From the NCBI GenBank assembly GCA_005884685.1, contig VBAH01000017.1, positions 83,152 through 147,151 on the forward strand: 64,000 bases of DNA, in the 5' to 3' direction. The notes beneath the pieces were generated by a model, which saw only the letters and a program-made list of their open reading frames with translations, had not been told where the DNA came from and ran no database searches. The position numbers and the translations under genes are program-made. Position 1 is the stretch's first letter. Each line of letters starts with the position of its first letter. The DNA is from Alphaproteobacteria bacterium. Lineage in GTDB: Bacteria; Pseudomonadota; Alphaproteobacteria; Rhizobiales; Xanthobacteraceae. Shown here in pieces: positions 8,209-16,191 of this stretch.

Positions 8209-9498
8209 TCAGCTTCCGCACTTGTTGGTCTTGGTGTTCCAGTTGCCGCACTTGTGGGTAACCCAGTCGCCGACCAGGTCCTTGGAGCCGTCGAGCTCCT
8301 TCGACCACGCATCGCCGGGGACGAGCCCTTCGGTCTTCCACACCACGTCGAACTGCCCGTCACCGCGCACTTCGCCGATGAACACCGGCTTGGTGATGTG
8401 GTGGTTCGGGAGCATCTTGGAGATGCCGCCGGTCAGATTCGGCGCCTCGATGCCGGGCAGCGCGTCGATCACCTTGTCCGGGTCGGTCGACTTCACCTTC
8501 TCGACCGCCTTGACCCACATGGCGAAGCCGATCACGTGGGCTTCCATCGGATCGTTGGTGACGCGCTTCGGATTCTTGGTGAACGCCTTCCACTTCGCGA
8601 TGAACTCGGCGTTGGCCGGGGTCTTGATCGACTCGAAGTAGTTCCAGGCGGCGAGATGGCCGAGCAGCGGCTTGGTGTCGATGCCGGCGAGCTCTTCTTC
8701 ACCGACCGAGAACGCCACCACCGGAATGTCCTTCGCCGAGATGCCCTGGTTGCCGAGTTCCTTGTAGAACGGCACGTTGGCGTCGCCGTTGATGGTGGAC
8801 ACCACCGCCGTCTTCTTGCCCGCCGAGCCGAACTTCTTGATGTCGGCGACGATCGTCTGCCAGTCGGAATGTCCGAACGGCGTGTAGTTGATCATGATGT
8901 CTTCCTGCTTGACGCCTTTCGACTTCAAGTAGGCTTCGAGGATCTTGTTGGTCGTGCGCGGATAGACGTAGTCGGTGCCGGCGAGCACCCAGCGCTGCAC
9001 TTTCTCTTCCTTGGCGAGATAGTCGACCGCCGGGATCGCCTGCTGGTTCGGCGCGGCGCCGGTGTAGAACACGTTGCGCTCGCTCTCCTCGCCTTCGTAC
9101 TGCACCGGGTAGAACAGGATGTTGTTGAGCTCCTTGAACACCGGGAGCACGGACTTGCGCGACACCGAGGTCCAGCAGCCGAACACCGCGGCTACCTTCT
9201 CCTTGGTGATCAGTTCGCGCGCCTTCTCGGCGAACAGCGGCCAGTTCGAGGCCGGATCGACCACGACCGCCTCGAGCTTCTTGCCGAGCAGGCCGCCCTT
9301 CTTGTTCTGCTCCTCGATCAGCATCAGCATCACGTCCTTCAGCGTCGTTTCGCTGATCGCCATGGTGCCGGAGAGCGAGTGGAGAATGCCGACCTTGATC
9401 GTATCCTGGGCTCGGGCGGGCAATACCGCGGCAAGTCCCATCGCCAGCCCGGCCGCCGCCATCAGGCAGCGGCGGGATATTGAGGTGGAATAGCGCAT
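8209..9498 (-). CDS. urtA: Urea ABC transporter substrate-binding protein UrtA
   Basis: Periplasmic urea-binding lipid-free protein of 429 residues. An N-terminal signal with twin arginine (SISRRCLMAAAGLAMGLAA, cleavage near ARAQD) precedes KVGILHSLSGTMAISETTLK, the UrtA/AmiC-type opening. Conserved FGCWTSVSRKSVLPVFK and NNILFYPVQYEGEESE follow. The ATG at 9498 has GAGGGA about 6 nt upstream. An in-frame extension to 9723 would place residues ahead of the signal peptide and runs through the promoter. A sigma-54 promoter lies 68-82 bp upstream. Confidence 0.95.
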   Translation of the reverse strand: MRYSTSISRRCLMAAAGLAMGLAAVLPARAQDTIKVGILHSLSGTMAISETTLKDVMLMLIEEQNKKGGLLGKKLEAVVVDPASNWPLFAEKARELITKEKVAAVFGCWTSVSRKSVLPVFKELNNILFYPVQYEGEESERNVFYTGAAPNQQAIPAVDYLAKEEKVQRWVLAGTDYVYPRTTNKILEAYLKSKGVKQEDIMINYTPFGHSDWQTIVADIKKFGSAGKKTAVVSTINGDANVPFYKELGNQGISAKDIPVVAFSVGEEELAGIDTKPLLGHLAAWNYFESIKTPANAEFIAKWKAFTKNPKRVTNDPMEAHVIGFAMWVKAVEKVKSTDPDKVIDALPGIEAPNLTGGISKMLPNHHITKPVFIGEVRGDGQFDVVWKTEGLVPGDAWSKELDGSKDLVGDWVTHKCGNWNTKTNKCGS

Positions 9499-9565
9499 TG
9501 AGGGTCCCTCTGCGTTGACGCGCGCGTTTCGTGACCCGGCAGGGCCAACGCGCGAGGAACTGATC

Positions 9566-9580
9566 GCAAGGGACGTGCCA
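9566..9580 (-). promoter_or_regulatory. Sigma-54 (RpoN) promoter of urtA
   Basis: On the minus strand the sequence TGGCACGTCCCTTGC is an exact match to the -24/-12 consensus TGGCAC-N5-TTGC, ending 67 nt before the urtA start. The predicted transcript start near 9555 leaves a leader of about 56 nt. This promoter class requires an enhancer-binding activator. For a urea operon the likely one is NtrC under nitrogen limitation (inference). Confidence 0.85.
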
Positions 9581-9677
9581 AGCCATTGGAGAAGCGCCAA
9601 TTTATTGAATCGGCGGGAGAATCGGACGCTGTTCCCTGCCTGCGCTTTGGGCAGAAAGGCGCCTAAGGCTATTTGCG

Positions 9678-9690
9678 GTGCAGCATGCAC
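9678..9690. promoter_or_regulatory. Candidate activator-binding dyad upstream of urtA
   Basis: GTGCA-GCA-TGCAC is a perfect 5-bp dyad with a 3-nt spacer, about 98 bp upstream of the -24 element, a normal enhancer distance. Half-site orientation differs from the classical NtrC site (GCAC...GTGC), so an NtrC assignment is uncertain. It also lies in the divergent promoter region of the thioesterase gene. Confidence 0.3.
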
Positions 9691-9782
9691 AATTTTTCGG
9701 CATACCGGAAACGGCCGACTCAATTTTAGGCGCAGGGGCTCGATTCACCCTCATGGTAGGCTCACGCGCGGACGGAAAACCG

Positions 9783-10187
9783 ATGAACGACCTGAGCGGA
9801 TTGAAAGAAGGGCTGAGCGGCAGCGCCGATATCATTGTCGGCGAGGAACATACCGCGCCGAGCATCGGCAGCGGACGCGTGCACGTGCTGGCGACTCCCG
9901 TGATGATCAATCTGATGGAGGCGGCTGCGCTCGATGCCATCGAGCGGCTGTTGCCGCCCGGGCATCAGAGTCTCGGCACGCACCTCAACGTCGGGCATTA
10001 TGCGGCGACGCCGGTCGGCATGGGCCTGCGCGCCAATGCGGCCGTGACAAAAGTCGAAGGGCGCACGGTCGAATTCCGCGTCGAGGCGTTCGACGACAAA
10101 GAACGTGTCGGCGACGGGACGCACACGCGGGTGGTCGTGAACGTCGCGCGCTTCGATCAACGGGTCCAACGCAAGCTGGCGACATGA
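9783..10187 (+). CDS. Hotdog-fold thioesterase, FlK-like
   Basis: This 134-residue protein resembles the fluoroacetyl-CoA thioesterase (FlK) family. Thr38 (LATPVM), Glu46 (NLMEAA) and His72 (NVGHYAATPVG) occupy the positions of the FlK catalytic Thr42/Glu50/His76 with the same spacing. The GTHTRVVVNVARFD end is also typical. The ATG at 9783 fits the family length. A GTG at 9678 would add 35 residues that overlap the urtA control region. The last codon overlaps the next gene (ATGA), implying a shared pathway. The real substrate is probably another acyl-CoA. Fluoroacetate specificity is not implied. Confidence 0.75.
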   Translation: MNDLSGLKEGLSGSADIIVGEEHTAPSIGSGRVHVLATPVMINLMEAAALDAIERLLPPGHQSLGTHLNVGHYAATPVGMGLRANAAVTKVEGRTVEFRVEAFDDKERVGDGTHTRVVVNVARFDQRVQRKLAT

Positions 10188-11078
10188 GCAACAAGCCACG
10201 GCTCTGTTTCATCGGATTCGGCGAAGCCGGCCAGGCGATCGCCGCGGGCCTGCGCGAGGCCGGCGTCGAGCAGATCACCGCCTGGGACATCCTGTTTCCC
10301 GACGATCGTGGCGCCGCGCTGAAGCAGGCCGGCAAGACAATCGGCGCGCGGCTCGCATCCTCCGCGGCCGATGCCGTCGCCCACTCCGACATCATCGTGT
10401 CGGCAGTGACCGCCGGCTCCAGCATCGACGCTGCACAATCGGTCGCACCGCATCTCTCCGGCGATCCATACTTCCTCGATGTCAACTCGGTGTCGCCCGG
10501 ACGAAAGTGCGAGGCCGCCAGGGTGCTCGAAGGCGCAGCCCGCTATGTCGATGTCGCGATCCTCGCGCCGATTTATCCGAAGCGGCACCAGACCCCGCTG
10601 TTGCTCGCCGGTCCGCACGCCGCCGCCGTGCTGCCGCTGCTGATCGACGAGCTCGACATGCGCGGCGCGATCGCGTCCGACCGGGTCGGCGCCGCGGCCG
10701 CGCTGAAGATGATCCGCAGCGTGATGATCAAGGGCATCGGAGGCGCTCACCGCGGAGTGTTTCCTTGCCGCGCAACGCGCGGGGATCGCGCAGGACGTCG
10801 CGGCTTCGCTGCACAATAATTATCCGACCCTCGATTGGAGCAAGGTGATCTCCTACAACCTCGAACGCATGGCGAGCCACGGCATCCGCCGCGCGGAGGA
10901 AATGGAGCAGGTCGCGGCCACGCTGAGCGAACTCGGCATCGCACCGCTGATGGCGCAGGCGACCGTTGCGCGCCAGCGCGAGATGGGCGAGTTGGGGAAA
11001 CAGGAGAGCGTACGCGCGGTGAAAGCCGCGGGCGGCCCAGCGATGCTCGATGCGGTCGAGAAAGCTGCAAAGCGATAG
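10184..11078 (+). pseudogene. NAD-binding dehydrogenase with DUF1932 domain, frameshifted
   Basis: A 6-phosphogluconate-dehydrogenase-like gene: Rossmann motif FIGFGEAGQAIAAGL near the N-terminus, then the helical DUF1932 domain. The frame breaks at about 10739. The text GGCATCGGAGGCG has one G more than the GGCATCGAGGCG needed to continue KGIEALTAECFLAAQ. After the break the +1 frame runs without stops through ISYNLERMASHGIRRAEEME to 11078. Total length 895 nt is one over a multiple of three. Either a recent single-base insertion inactivated the gene, or it is a sequencing error. It overlaps the thioesterase gene by 4 bp. Confidence 0.8.
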
Positions 11079-11080
11079 CC

Positions 11081-11196
11081 GTCATTCCGGAAGCCGCGAA
11101 GTGGCTGTCCGGAATCCATAACCACGATCCTGTCAGAATCGCTCCGTCCGCGTTTATGGATTCCGGGCTCGGCGCTACGCGCCGCCCCGGAATGAC
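11081..11196. repeat. Palindromic intergenic repeat, family A
   Basis: The element runs from GTCATTCCGG to CCCCGGAATGAC with inner arms CCGGAATCCATAACCACGAT and TTTATGGATTCCGGGCTC. It fills the gap between two convergent genes and could act as a bidirectional transcript end. Confidence 0.88.
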
Positions 11197-11205
11197 GGGC
11201 AACGA

Positions 11206-12159
11206 CTACTGCGGCGGTATCTGCAGAAACTCCGCCAATTGCTCCTTGGAGAGCGGCGCCTCGAGGAATTTCAGCTTCACGGCATCCGCGTTCGCCCCGT
11301 CGAGATCCGCCATCTTCTCGGTTTGCATCGCGGACTTCGGATGAAACTCCTTGAGCGACTCGCGCAAGAGGTCGACCGGCATATTGACCTTGGCTGAATA
11401 CATCTCCAGCGCCTTGGGATCGGCATACATCCAGTCGACCGCCTCGCGGTAGCCTTTCGCGAAACGCATGATGGCGTCGTGCTTCTCCTTGAGCGCGTTC
11501 GCATTGACGATGATGGCGCGCACGGTCTGCCCGTGCAGCGAGGGGACGTCGCTGCCGCGCCCGACGATGCGAATCTTGCCTTCCTTGATCTCCTTCACGC
11601 CGAACGGCGGGGCGGCCCAGCCGATGTCGATCTGCCCGGTCATCACCTGCGTGAGCGTGCCGGGCGGGCTGCCGGTCGCGGTCGGCTTCGCCTTGACGCC
11701 AAGCTCCTGCCCGAACGCCACCACGATATTGTTCGAGCTCGACCCGCTGGTCGAATAGGCGATCGTGTTCTGTGCGGTCGTGTCCTTGAGCGACTTGATC
11801 GGCGAGTCCGCCCGCACGTACCAATAGAGATCGCCCGTGCCGGTGAACGCCGGCAGCAGGATGCGCACCGGCGCACCCTTCGAGAACGCCCGCATCACAC
11901 CGGCGACGCCGACGCCGGCGCCGAGATCGGCCGAGCCGGAGATGACGGCCTGGATGGTTTCGCCCGCGCCCTGCGTGCCGAACGCTTCGATTTTCAGATT
12001 GTGCTTCTTGAAGATGCCGGCGTCCTCGCCGAGCGTCGGCGCCTGGTTCTCCCAATTGTTGATTTGGCCGATGGCGATCTTGAGCGTGTCCTGCGCCGGC
12101 GCTTGCGTACCGCCGAGCGCAAGTGCGGCCAGCGCGCAGCCTAACCTGAGTGCCTTCAT
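11206..12159 (-). CDS. ABC transporter substrate-binding protein, NitT/TauT (SsuA) type
   Basis: Periplasmic binding protein of 317 residues with a clear signal peptide (MKALRLGCALAALALGG, cleavage near APAQD). The IAIGQINNWENQAPTLGEDA start and the FGTQGAGETIQAVISGSADLGAGV segment place it in the nitrate/sulfonate/taurine binding-protein family. The ligand is unknown. No cognate permease or ATPase lies nearby, so it depends on a transporter encoded elsewhere or is a diverged sensor protein. Its start overlaps the stop of the upstream class II aldolase by 1 bp, suggesting a shared transcript. Confidence 0.85.
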   Translation of the reverse strand: MKALRLGCALAALALGGTQAPAQDTLKIAIGQINNWENQAPTLGEDAGIFKKHNLKIEAFGTQGAGETIQAVISGSADLGAGVGVAGVMRAFSKGAPVRILLPAFTGTGDLYWYVRADSPIKSLKDTTAQNTIAYSTSGSSSNNIVVAFGQELGVKAKPTATGSPPGTLTQVMTGQIDIGWAAPPFGVKEIKEGKIRIVGRGSDVPSLHGQTVRAIIVNANALKEKHDAIMRFAKGYREAVDWMYADPKALEMYSAKVNMPVDLLRESLKEFHPKSAMQTEKMADLDGANADAVKLKFLEAPLSKEQLAEFLQIPPQ

Positions 12160-12998
12160 TATCGTCTCCCTCTGCTTTTCTTCTTCGCCCCCGCCTTTTT
12201 CTTTGCAGTCGCTTTGCCGGCCGGCACCGGCAGCCGCGCCGCGGCTTCCGCCGCGCGCAGCATCGGATCGTTCTTGGAGCGTCCTTCCCGCTCGGCGAGC
12301 CGCCGCACCCAGTATTCATAGGCGCGCGCGAGCGGGCCGGGCGCGAGGTTGAGCTGCCCGGCCATGTCGGCTTCGCCGTCGGTGAGCGGCGAGACGTGGC
12401 CCAGCATGTGCGCGGCAAGCTGGTGCTCGGCGTTCTTGGCCGAATAAATCGTGCGGAACACGAGCTCGCGCAACGCCCCGCCGACCACCGTCGCGCCGTG
12501 GCGCCGCATCACGACGATCGCATGCCGGCCGAGCGCACGCGCGAGCGACGCGCCCTCCTCGGGCTTGACCACCAGGAGATTGGTGTCGCCGAACTCGTCG
12601 CGGCTGTCCCACACCGGCGCGGCTCGCCCCATCGCGGCGCCGAGGTGAAACACCGGGACCAGCGGCACGCCCGAGATCGCGAACGGCATGATCGAGGGCG
12701 CGTGATGATGACACACCGCGTTCACATCGGGCCGCGCCTTGAAGATCTCGCCGTGGATCACGCGCTCCGAATAGGGCCGCGTTACCGGCGGCACGATCGG
12801 GTTGGAGTCAAGATCGTATTCGAGGATGTCCTCCGGCTGCACCAGTCCCGGCGCGCGCGAGCGCGACAGGAAATAGCGGTTCGGATTTCCCGGATGGCGC
12901 ACGCTGATGTGGCCGAAGGCGTCGAGGATGCCTTCGTTGGCGACGATCCGGTAGGCGGTGGCAAGGTCGCGGCGCAGGTCGGCGAGTGAGTCCGGCAA
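12159..12998 (-). CDS. Class II aldolase/adducin family protein
   Basis: Zinc-dependent aldolase/decarboxylase-type enzyme of 279 residues. The metal-site histidines are visible in VCHHHAPSIMPF and MRRHGATVVG, and the FGHISVR motif that opens the family lies near residue 28. The last 20 residues are a lysine/arginine-rich tail (KKKAGAKKKSRGRR) beyond the usual fold. The substrate is unknown. Translational coupling with the downstream NitT/TauT-type binding protein suggests it processes the imported compound (inference). Confidence 0.82.
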   Translation of the reverse strand: MPDSLADLRRDLATAYRIVANEGILDAFGHISVRHPGNPNRYFLSRSRAPGLVQPEDILEYDLDSNPIVPPVTRPYSERVIHGEIFKARPDVNAVCHHHAPSIMPFAISGVPLVPVFHLGAAMGRAAPVWDSRDEFGDTNLLVVKPEEGASLARALGRHAIVVMRRHGATVVGGALRELVFRTIYSAKNAEHQLAAHMLGHVSPLTDGEADMAGQLNLAPGPLARAYEYWVRRLAEREGRSKNDPMLRAAEAAARLPVPAGKATAKKKAGAKKKSRGRR

Positions 12999-13024
12999 GG
13001 GGGCGGTTCCTCATTTGTGATGTT

Positions 13025-13109
13025 GTAGCCCGGATCGAGCGCAGCGAAATCCGGGAGCTTTCGCGCAAGAGCAAGACCATCCCGGGTTTCGCTGACGCTC
13101 ACCCGGGCG
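13025..13109. repeat. GTAGCCCGG-type repeat, family E
   Basis: The element begins GTAGCCCGGATCGAGCGCAG and ends CGCTCACCCGGGCGAGG, with AATCCGGGAG and CATCCCGGGTTT inside. The same head sequence (GTAGCCCGG...GAGCG) occurs at 17640 and 21146. It lies in the divergent gap before the dehydrogenase gene. No other element was recognised in 12999-13198. Confidence 0.75.
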
Positions 13110-13198
13110 AGGTGGCTGCGCAGCAAAGCCGAACGGCCTGCGATATTCAAGAAGACATGCTAGGTTCCTGTCCTCCCGCTCCCGACAGGTGAAACTCC

Positions 13199-14290
13199 GT
13201 GCCCGCCCAGATTGCGATTCTCGACGACGACCATGTCATTCGTCTCACGCGCTATGCCATCTCCGGGCCCGGCGAGATCACCACCGATTGGGCACGCGAA
13301 TTCTTCATGCCCGAGGACGTCGACCCGACGCGCGTGCTCGCCTTGGGCGACGGCCTGCATGCGGGCGACGGCGTCTCGCTGATTCCGATGGCGGCCAAGG
13401 TCGACCTGCGCAAGGGCAGCGACGCGGCGGTCCTGATCTTCCGGCGCGGCAGCATCGATGCCGCGCTGATGGAGGCGAGCCCCAAGCTCAAGCTGATCCA
13501 GCGCATCGGCGCCCGCGCCGACGCGATCGATCTCGCGGCCGCGGCGAAGCGCAACATCGCGGTCTCGTGCGTGCCGCGCGCGACGCTGCAGCTCACCGCC
13601 GAGCACGCGATCCTGCTGATGCTGGCGCTCGGCAAGAGGCTGCTGCAGGCCGACGACGCCGTGCGCAAGGACCGCTGGGACCGCGCGCGCGTGCGCCCCG
13701 ACCACAACGTCGCCTACAACTGGGCCGGCGTCGCGGACATGCGCGGGCTGTTCGGCACGACGGTCGGCATCATCGGGCTGGGCGAGGTCGGCGCGCTCGC
13801 GGCGGGGATGGCCCGCGCCTTCGGCACGCGCGTGCTCTATTGCAACCGCAACCGGCTGCCGCGCGCGCAGGAGGCAAAGCTCGGCGTCGAATATGCGCCG
13901 ATCGACCGGCTCCTGGCCGAATCCGATTTCGTCTCGCTGCACGCGACCAACATTCCGGAGAACCGCGGACTGATCGGCGCGGAGACCTTCGCGAAGATGA
14001 AATCCACCGCCTACTTCATCAACACGGCGCGTGGCCCGATCGTCGACGAGGACGCGCTGTACGATGCGCTCACCACGGGCACGATCGCGGGCGCCGGCCT
14101 CGACGTGCACACGATCGAACCGCGCCCGCAGCCGGACAGGCTCGCCACCCTGCGCAACGTGATCCTCACCCCGCACATCGCGGGCGGCTCGCGCCAGGGC
14201 GTGCTCGATGAGATCGCGGTGATCCTGGGCAACGCGCGCGCGGTGCTTGCCGGCCGGCCGATCCGGTATCAAGTTACGGCATCCGTCTAG
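13199..14290 (+). CDS. D-isomer-specific 2-hydroxyacid dehydrogenase
   Basis: NAD(P)-dependent reductase or dehydrogenase of 2-hydroxy/2-keto acids, 363 residues. The nucleotide-binding motif GIIGLGEVG is followed by catalytic Arg278 (NTARGP), Glu307 (DVHTIEP) and His326 (LTPHIAGGS). Start is a GTG at 13199 with AGGTGA upstream. The N-terminal stretch of about 50 residues is longer than in formate or glycerate dehydrogenases. The substrate is not determinable. It is followed 11 bp later by a flavin monooxygenase, probably in one operon. Confidence 0.88.
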   Translation: MPAQIAILDDDHVIRLTRYAISGPGEITTDWAREFFMPEDVDPTRVLALGDGLHAGDGVSLIPMAAKVDLRKGSDAAVLIFRRGSIDAALMEASPKLKLIQRIGARADAIDLAAAAKRNIAVSCVPRATLQLTAEHAILLMLALGKRLLQADDAVRKDRWDRARVRPDHNVAYNWAGVADMRGLFGTTVGIIGLGEVGALAAGMARAFGTRVLYCNRNRLPRAQEAKLGVEYAPIDRLLAESDFVSLHATNIPENRGLIGAETFAKMKSTAYFINTARGPIVDEDALYDALTTGTIAGAGLDVHTIEPRPQPDRLATLRNVILTPHIAGGSRQGVLDEIAVILGNARAVLAGRPIRYQVTASV

Positions 14291-14301
14291 GGGAGCGGCC
14301 G

Positions 14302-16056
14302 ATGCTGGATCGAACCGAAGACCTCGCGGCAGTCGTGGAGGACTGGCTCGCGCAGTTCGAACGCGCGCTGGCGCAGCCGCGCGCGCCGCTGGAAGACCTG
14401 TTTCATGCCGCGGGGTACTGGCGCGACGTGCTGGCGCTCACGTGGGACATCCGGACCATCAAGGGCGCGGAGGCGATTGCTGCCGGGATGCGCGCAGGCA
14501 GCGCGGCCGGCGCGGCGAATTTCAAGCTCGACCGCGAGCGCACGGCGCCCCGGCGCGTCGCCCGCGCCGGCACGTCCGCGATCGAAGCGTTCTTCCGCTT
14601 CGAGACCGCGCAAGGGCGCGGCAGCGGCGTCGTGCGGCTTATGCCTGATCCGGGCGACAGATGCCCCAAGGCATGGACGCTGCTCACCGCGCTCGACGAG
14701 ATCAGGGGACACGCGGAAAGGACCGGCAAGGCGCGGCCGAAGGGCGAGTCCTACTCGCGCGATTTCCGCGGACCGAACTGGCTCGACCTGCGCAAATCAG
14801 CCGCCGCCTACGCGGACCGCGACCCGGCCGTGCTGGTGGTCGGCGGCGGGCAGGCCGGGCTGTCGATCGCGGCGCGCCTCACACAGCTCGGCATCGACAC
14901 GCTGATCGTCGACCGCGAGGCGCGCGTCGGCGACAACTGGCGCAAGCGCTACCACGCGCTCACTCTGCACAACCAGGTGCACGTCAATCACCTGCCCTAC
15001 ATGCCGTTCCCGCCGAACTGGCCGACCTACATTCCGAAGGACAAGCTCGCCGCCTGGTTCGAGGCCTATGTGGAGGCGATGGAGCTCAACTACTGGACCG
15101 GCACCGAATTCGAGCACGGCGCGTATGACGCGAACGACGGCCGCTGGTCCGTCACCCTGAAGCGCAACGGCACGACGCGCACGTTGCACCCGCGCCACGT
15201 CGTGATGGCGACCGGCGTCAGCGGCATCCCGAGCATTCCCGATATTGCGGGCCTGCGCAATTTCGCCGGCACGGTGCTGCATTCGAGCCAATACGACGAC
15301 GGCGAGGCGTGGAAGGGCAGGCGCGCGCTGGTCATCGGCACCGGCAACAGCGGCCACGACATCGCGCAGGACCTGCACGCGAGCGGCGCGCACGTCACGC
15401 TGGTGCAGCGCAGCCCCACGCTGGTCACCAACATCGAGCCGAGCGCACAGCTCGCCTACGCGCTCTACGACGAAGCGCCGCTCGACGACTGCGACCTGAT
15501 CGCGACCTCGATGCCATTCCCGCTGGTGCGAACGAGTCACATCCAGCTCACCGAGCGGAGCAAGCAGCTCGACAAGGCGATTCTCGACGGCCTCACCCGC
15601 GTCGGCTTCAAGCTCGACTACGGCGAGGACGGCTCGGGCTGGCAGTTCAAGTATCTCACCCGCGGCGGCGGCTATTACTTCAATGTCGGCTGTTCCGATC
15701 TGGTGGCGCAAGGCGAGATCGGCCTCGCGCAGTTCGCCGACATCGCGGAGTTCGTTCCTGACGGCGCGCACCTGCGCTCGGGCGACGTGCTCGCCGCCGA
15801 CCTGGTCGTGCTGGCGACCGGCTACAAGGGCCAGGAGCATCTGGTGCGCAAGCTGTTCGGCGACGAGGTCGCGGCGCGCGTCGGGCCGATCTGGGGCTTC
15901 GGCGACGGCGACGAGCTGCGCAACATGTACGTGCGCACCGCGCAGCACGGCCTCTGGTTCATCGCCGGCAGCCTCGCGCAGTGCCGCATCTATTCGAAGT
16001 ATCTCGGCCTGCAGATCAAGGCCTGCGAGATCGGAATGCTGCCAGCCTCATCCTGA
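14302..16056 (+). CDS. Flavin-containing monooxygenase with N-terminal NTF2-like region
   Basis: Class B FAD/NADPH monooxygenase-type protein of 584 residues. Residues 1-150 look like a SnoaL/NTF2-like domain. The FAD motif VVGGGQAGLS is at about 178, the FMO-type fingerprint FAGTVLHSSQYDD at about 325, and the NADPH motif VIGTGNSGHD at about 343. The probable reaction is N-, S- or Baeyer-Villiger oxygenation of a small molecule. The last few codons and the stop are derived from an intergenic repeat starting at 16046. AGGGGAG precedes the ATG. Confidence 0.85.
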   Translation: MLDRTEDLAAVVEDWLAQFERALAQPRAPLEDLFHAAGYWRDVLALTWDIRTIKGAEAIAAGMRAGSAAGAANFKLDRERTAPRRVARAGTSAIEAFFRFETAQGRGSGVVRLMPDPGDRCPKAWTLLTALDEIRGHAERTGKARPKGESYSRDFRGPNWLDLRKSAAAYADRDPAVLVVGGGQAGLSIAARLTQLGIDTLIVDREARVGDNWRKRYHALTLHNQVHVNHLPYMPFPPNWPTYIPKDKLAAWFEAYVEAMELNYWTGTEFEHGAYDANDGRWSVTLKRNGTTRTLHPRHVVMATGVSGIPSIPDIAGLRNFAGTVLHSSQYDDGEAWKGRRALVIGTGNSGHDIAQDLHASGAHVTLVQRSPTLVTNIEPSAQLAYALYDEAPLDDCDLIATSMPFPLVRTSHIQLTERSKQLDKAILDGLTRVGFKLDYGEDGSGWQFKYLTRGGGYYFNVGCSDLVAQGEIGLAQFADIAEFVPDGAHLRSGDVLAADLVVLATGYKGQEHLVRKLFGDEVAARVGPIWGFGDGDELRNMYVRTAQHGLWFIAGSLAQCRIYSKYLGLQIKACEIGMLPASS

Positions 16057-16191
16057 GGGAGGCCGCCAACGGGCCCGCGCAAGCGCGGCCCGATGACAGG
16101 CTCCGCGGCCGTCTCGAAGGATGGCCATAGATACCGAGCTTGCGGCCATGGTTCGAGACGCGTCGCTAACGCGACGCTCCTCACCATGAGG
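16046..16191. repeat. CCTCATCCTGAGG repeat, family C, with family A-like insert
   Basis: Begins CCTCATCCTGAGG, contains CCGTCTCGAAGGATGGCC and GGCCATGGTTCGAGACG, and ends CTCCTCACCATGAGG. Part of the middle (GCCGCCAACGGGCCCGCGCA, CGATGACAGGCTCCGCGG) matches family A, so it looks mosaic. It covers the stop codon of the monooxygenase gene and reaches the stop of the convergent amidohydrolase gene. Confidence 0.85.

Noticed and set aside
7310..8641. A 443-residue plus-strand frame antisense to urtB and urtA
   Set aside because: No motif, no Shine-Dalgarno sequence, and the minus-strand genes are unambiguous.
10739..10741. Programmed ribosomal frameshift in the dehydrogenase gene
   Set aside because: No slippery heptamer or downstream stem-loop at the site, and the family is normally a single frame. 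A point insertion or sequencing error is simpler.
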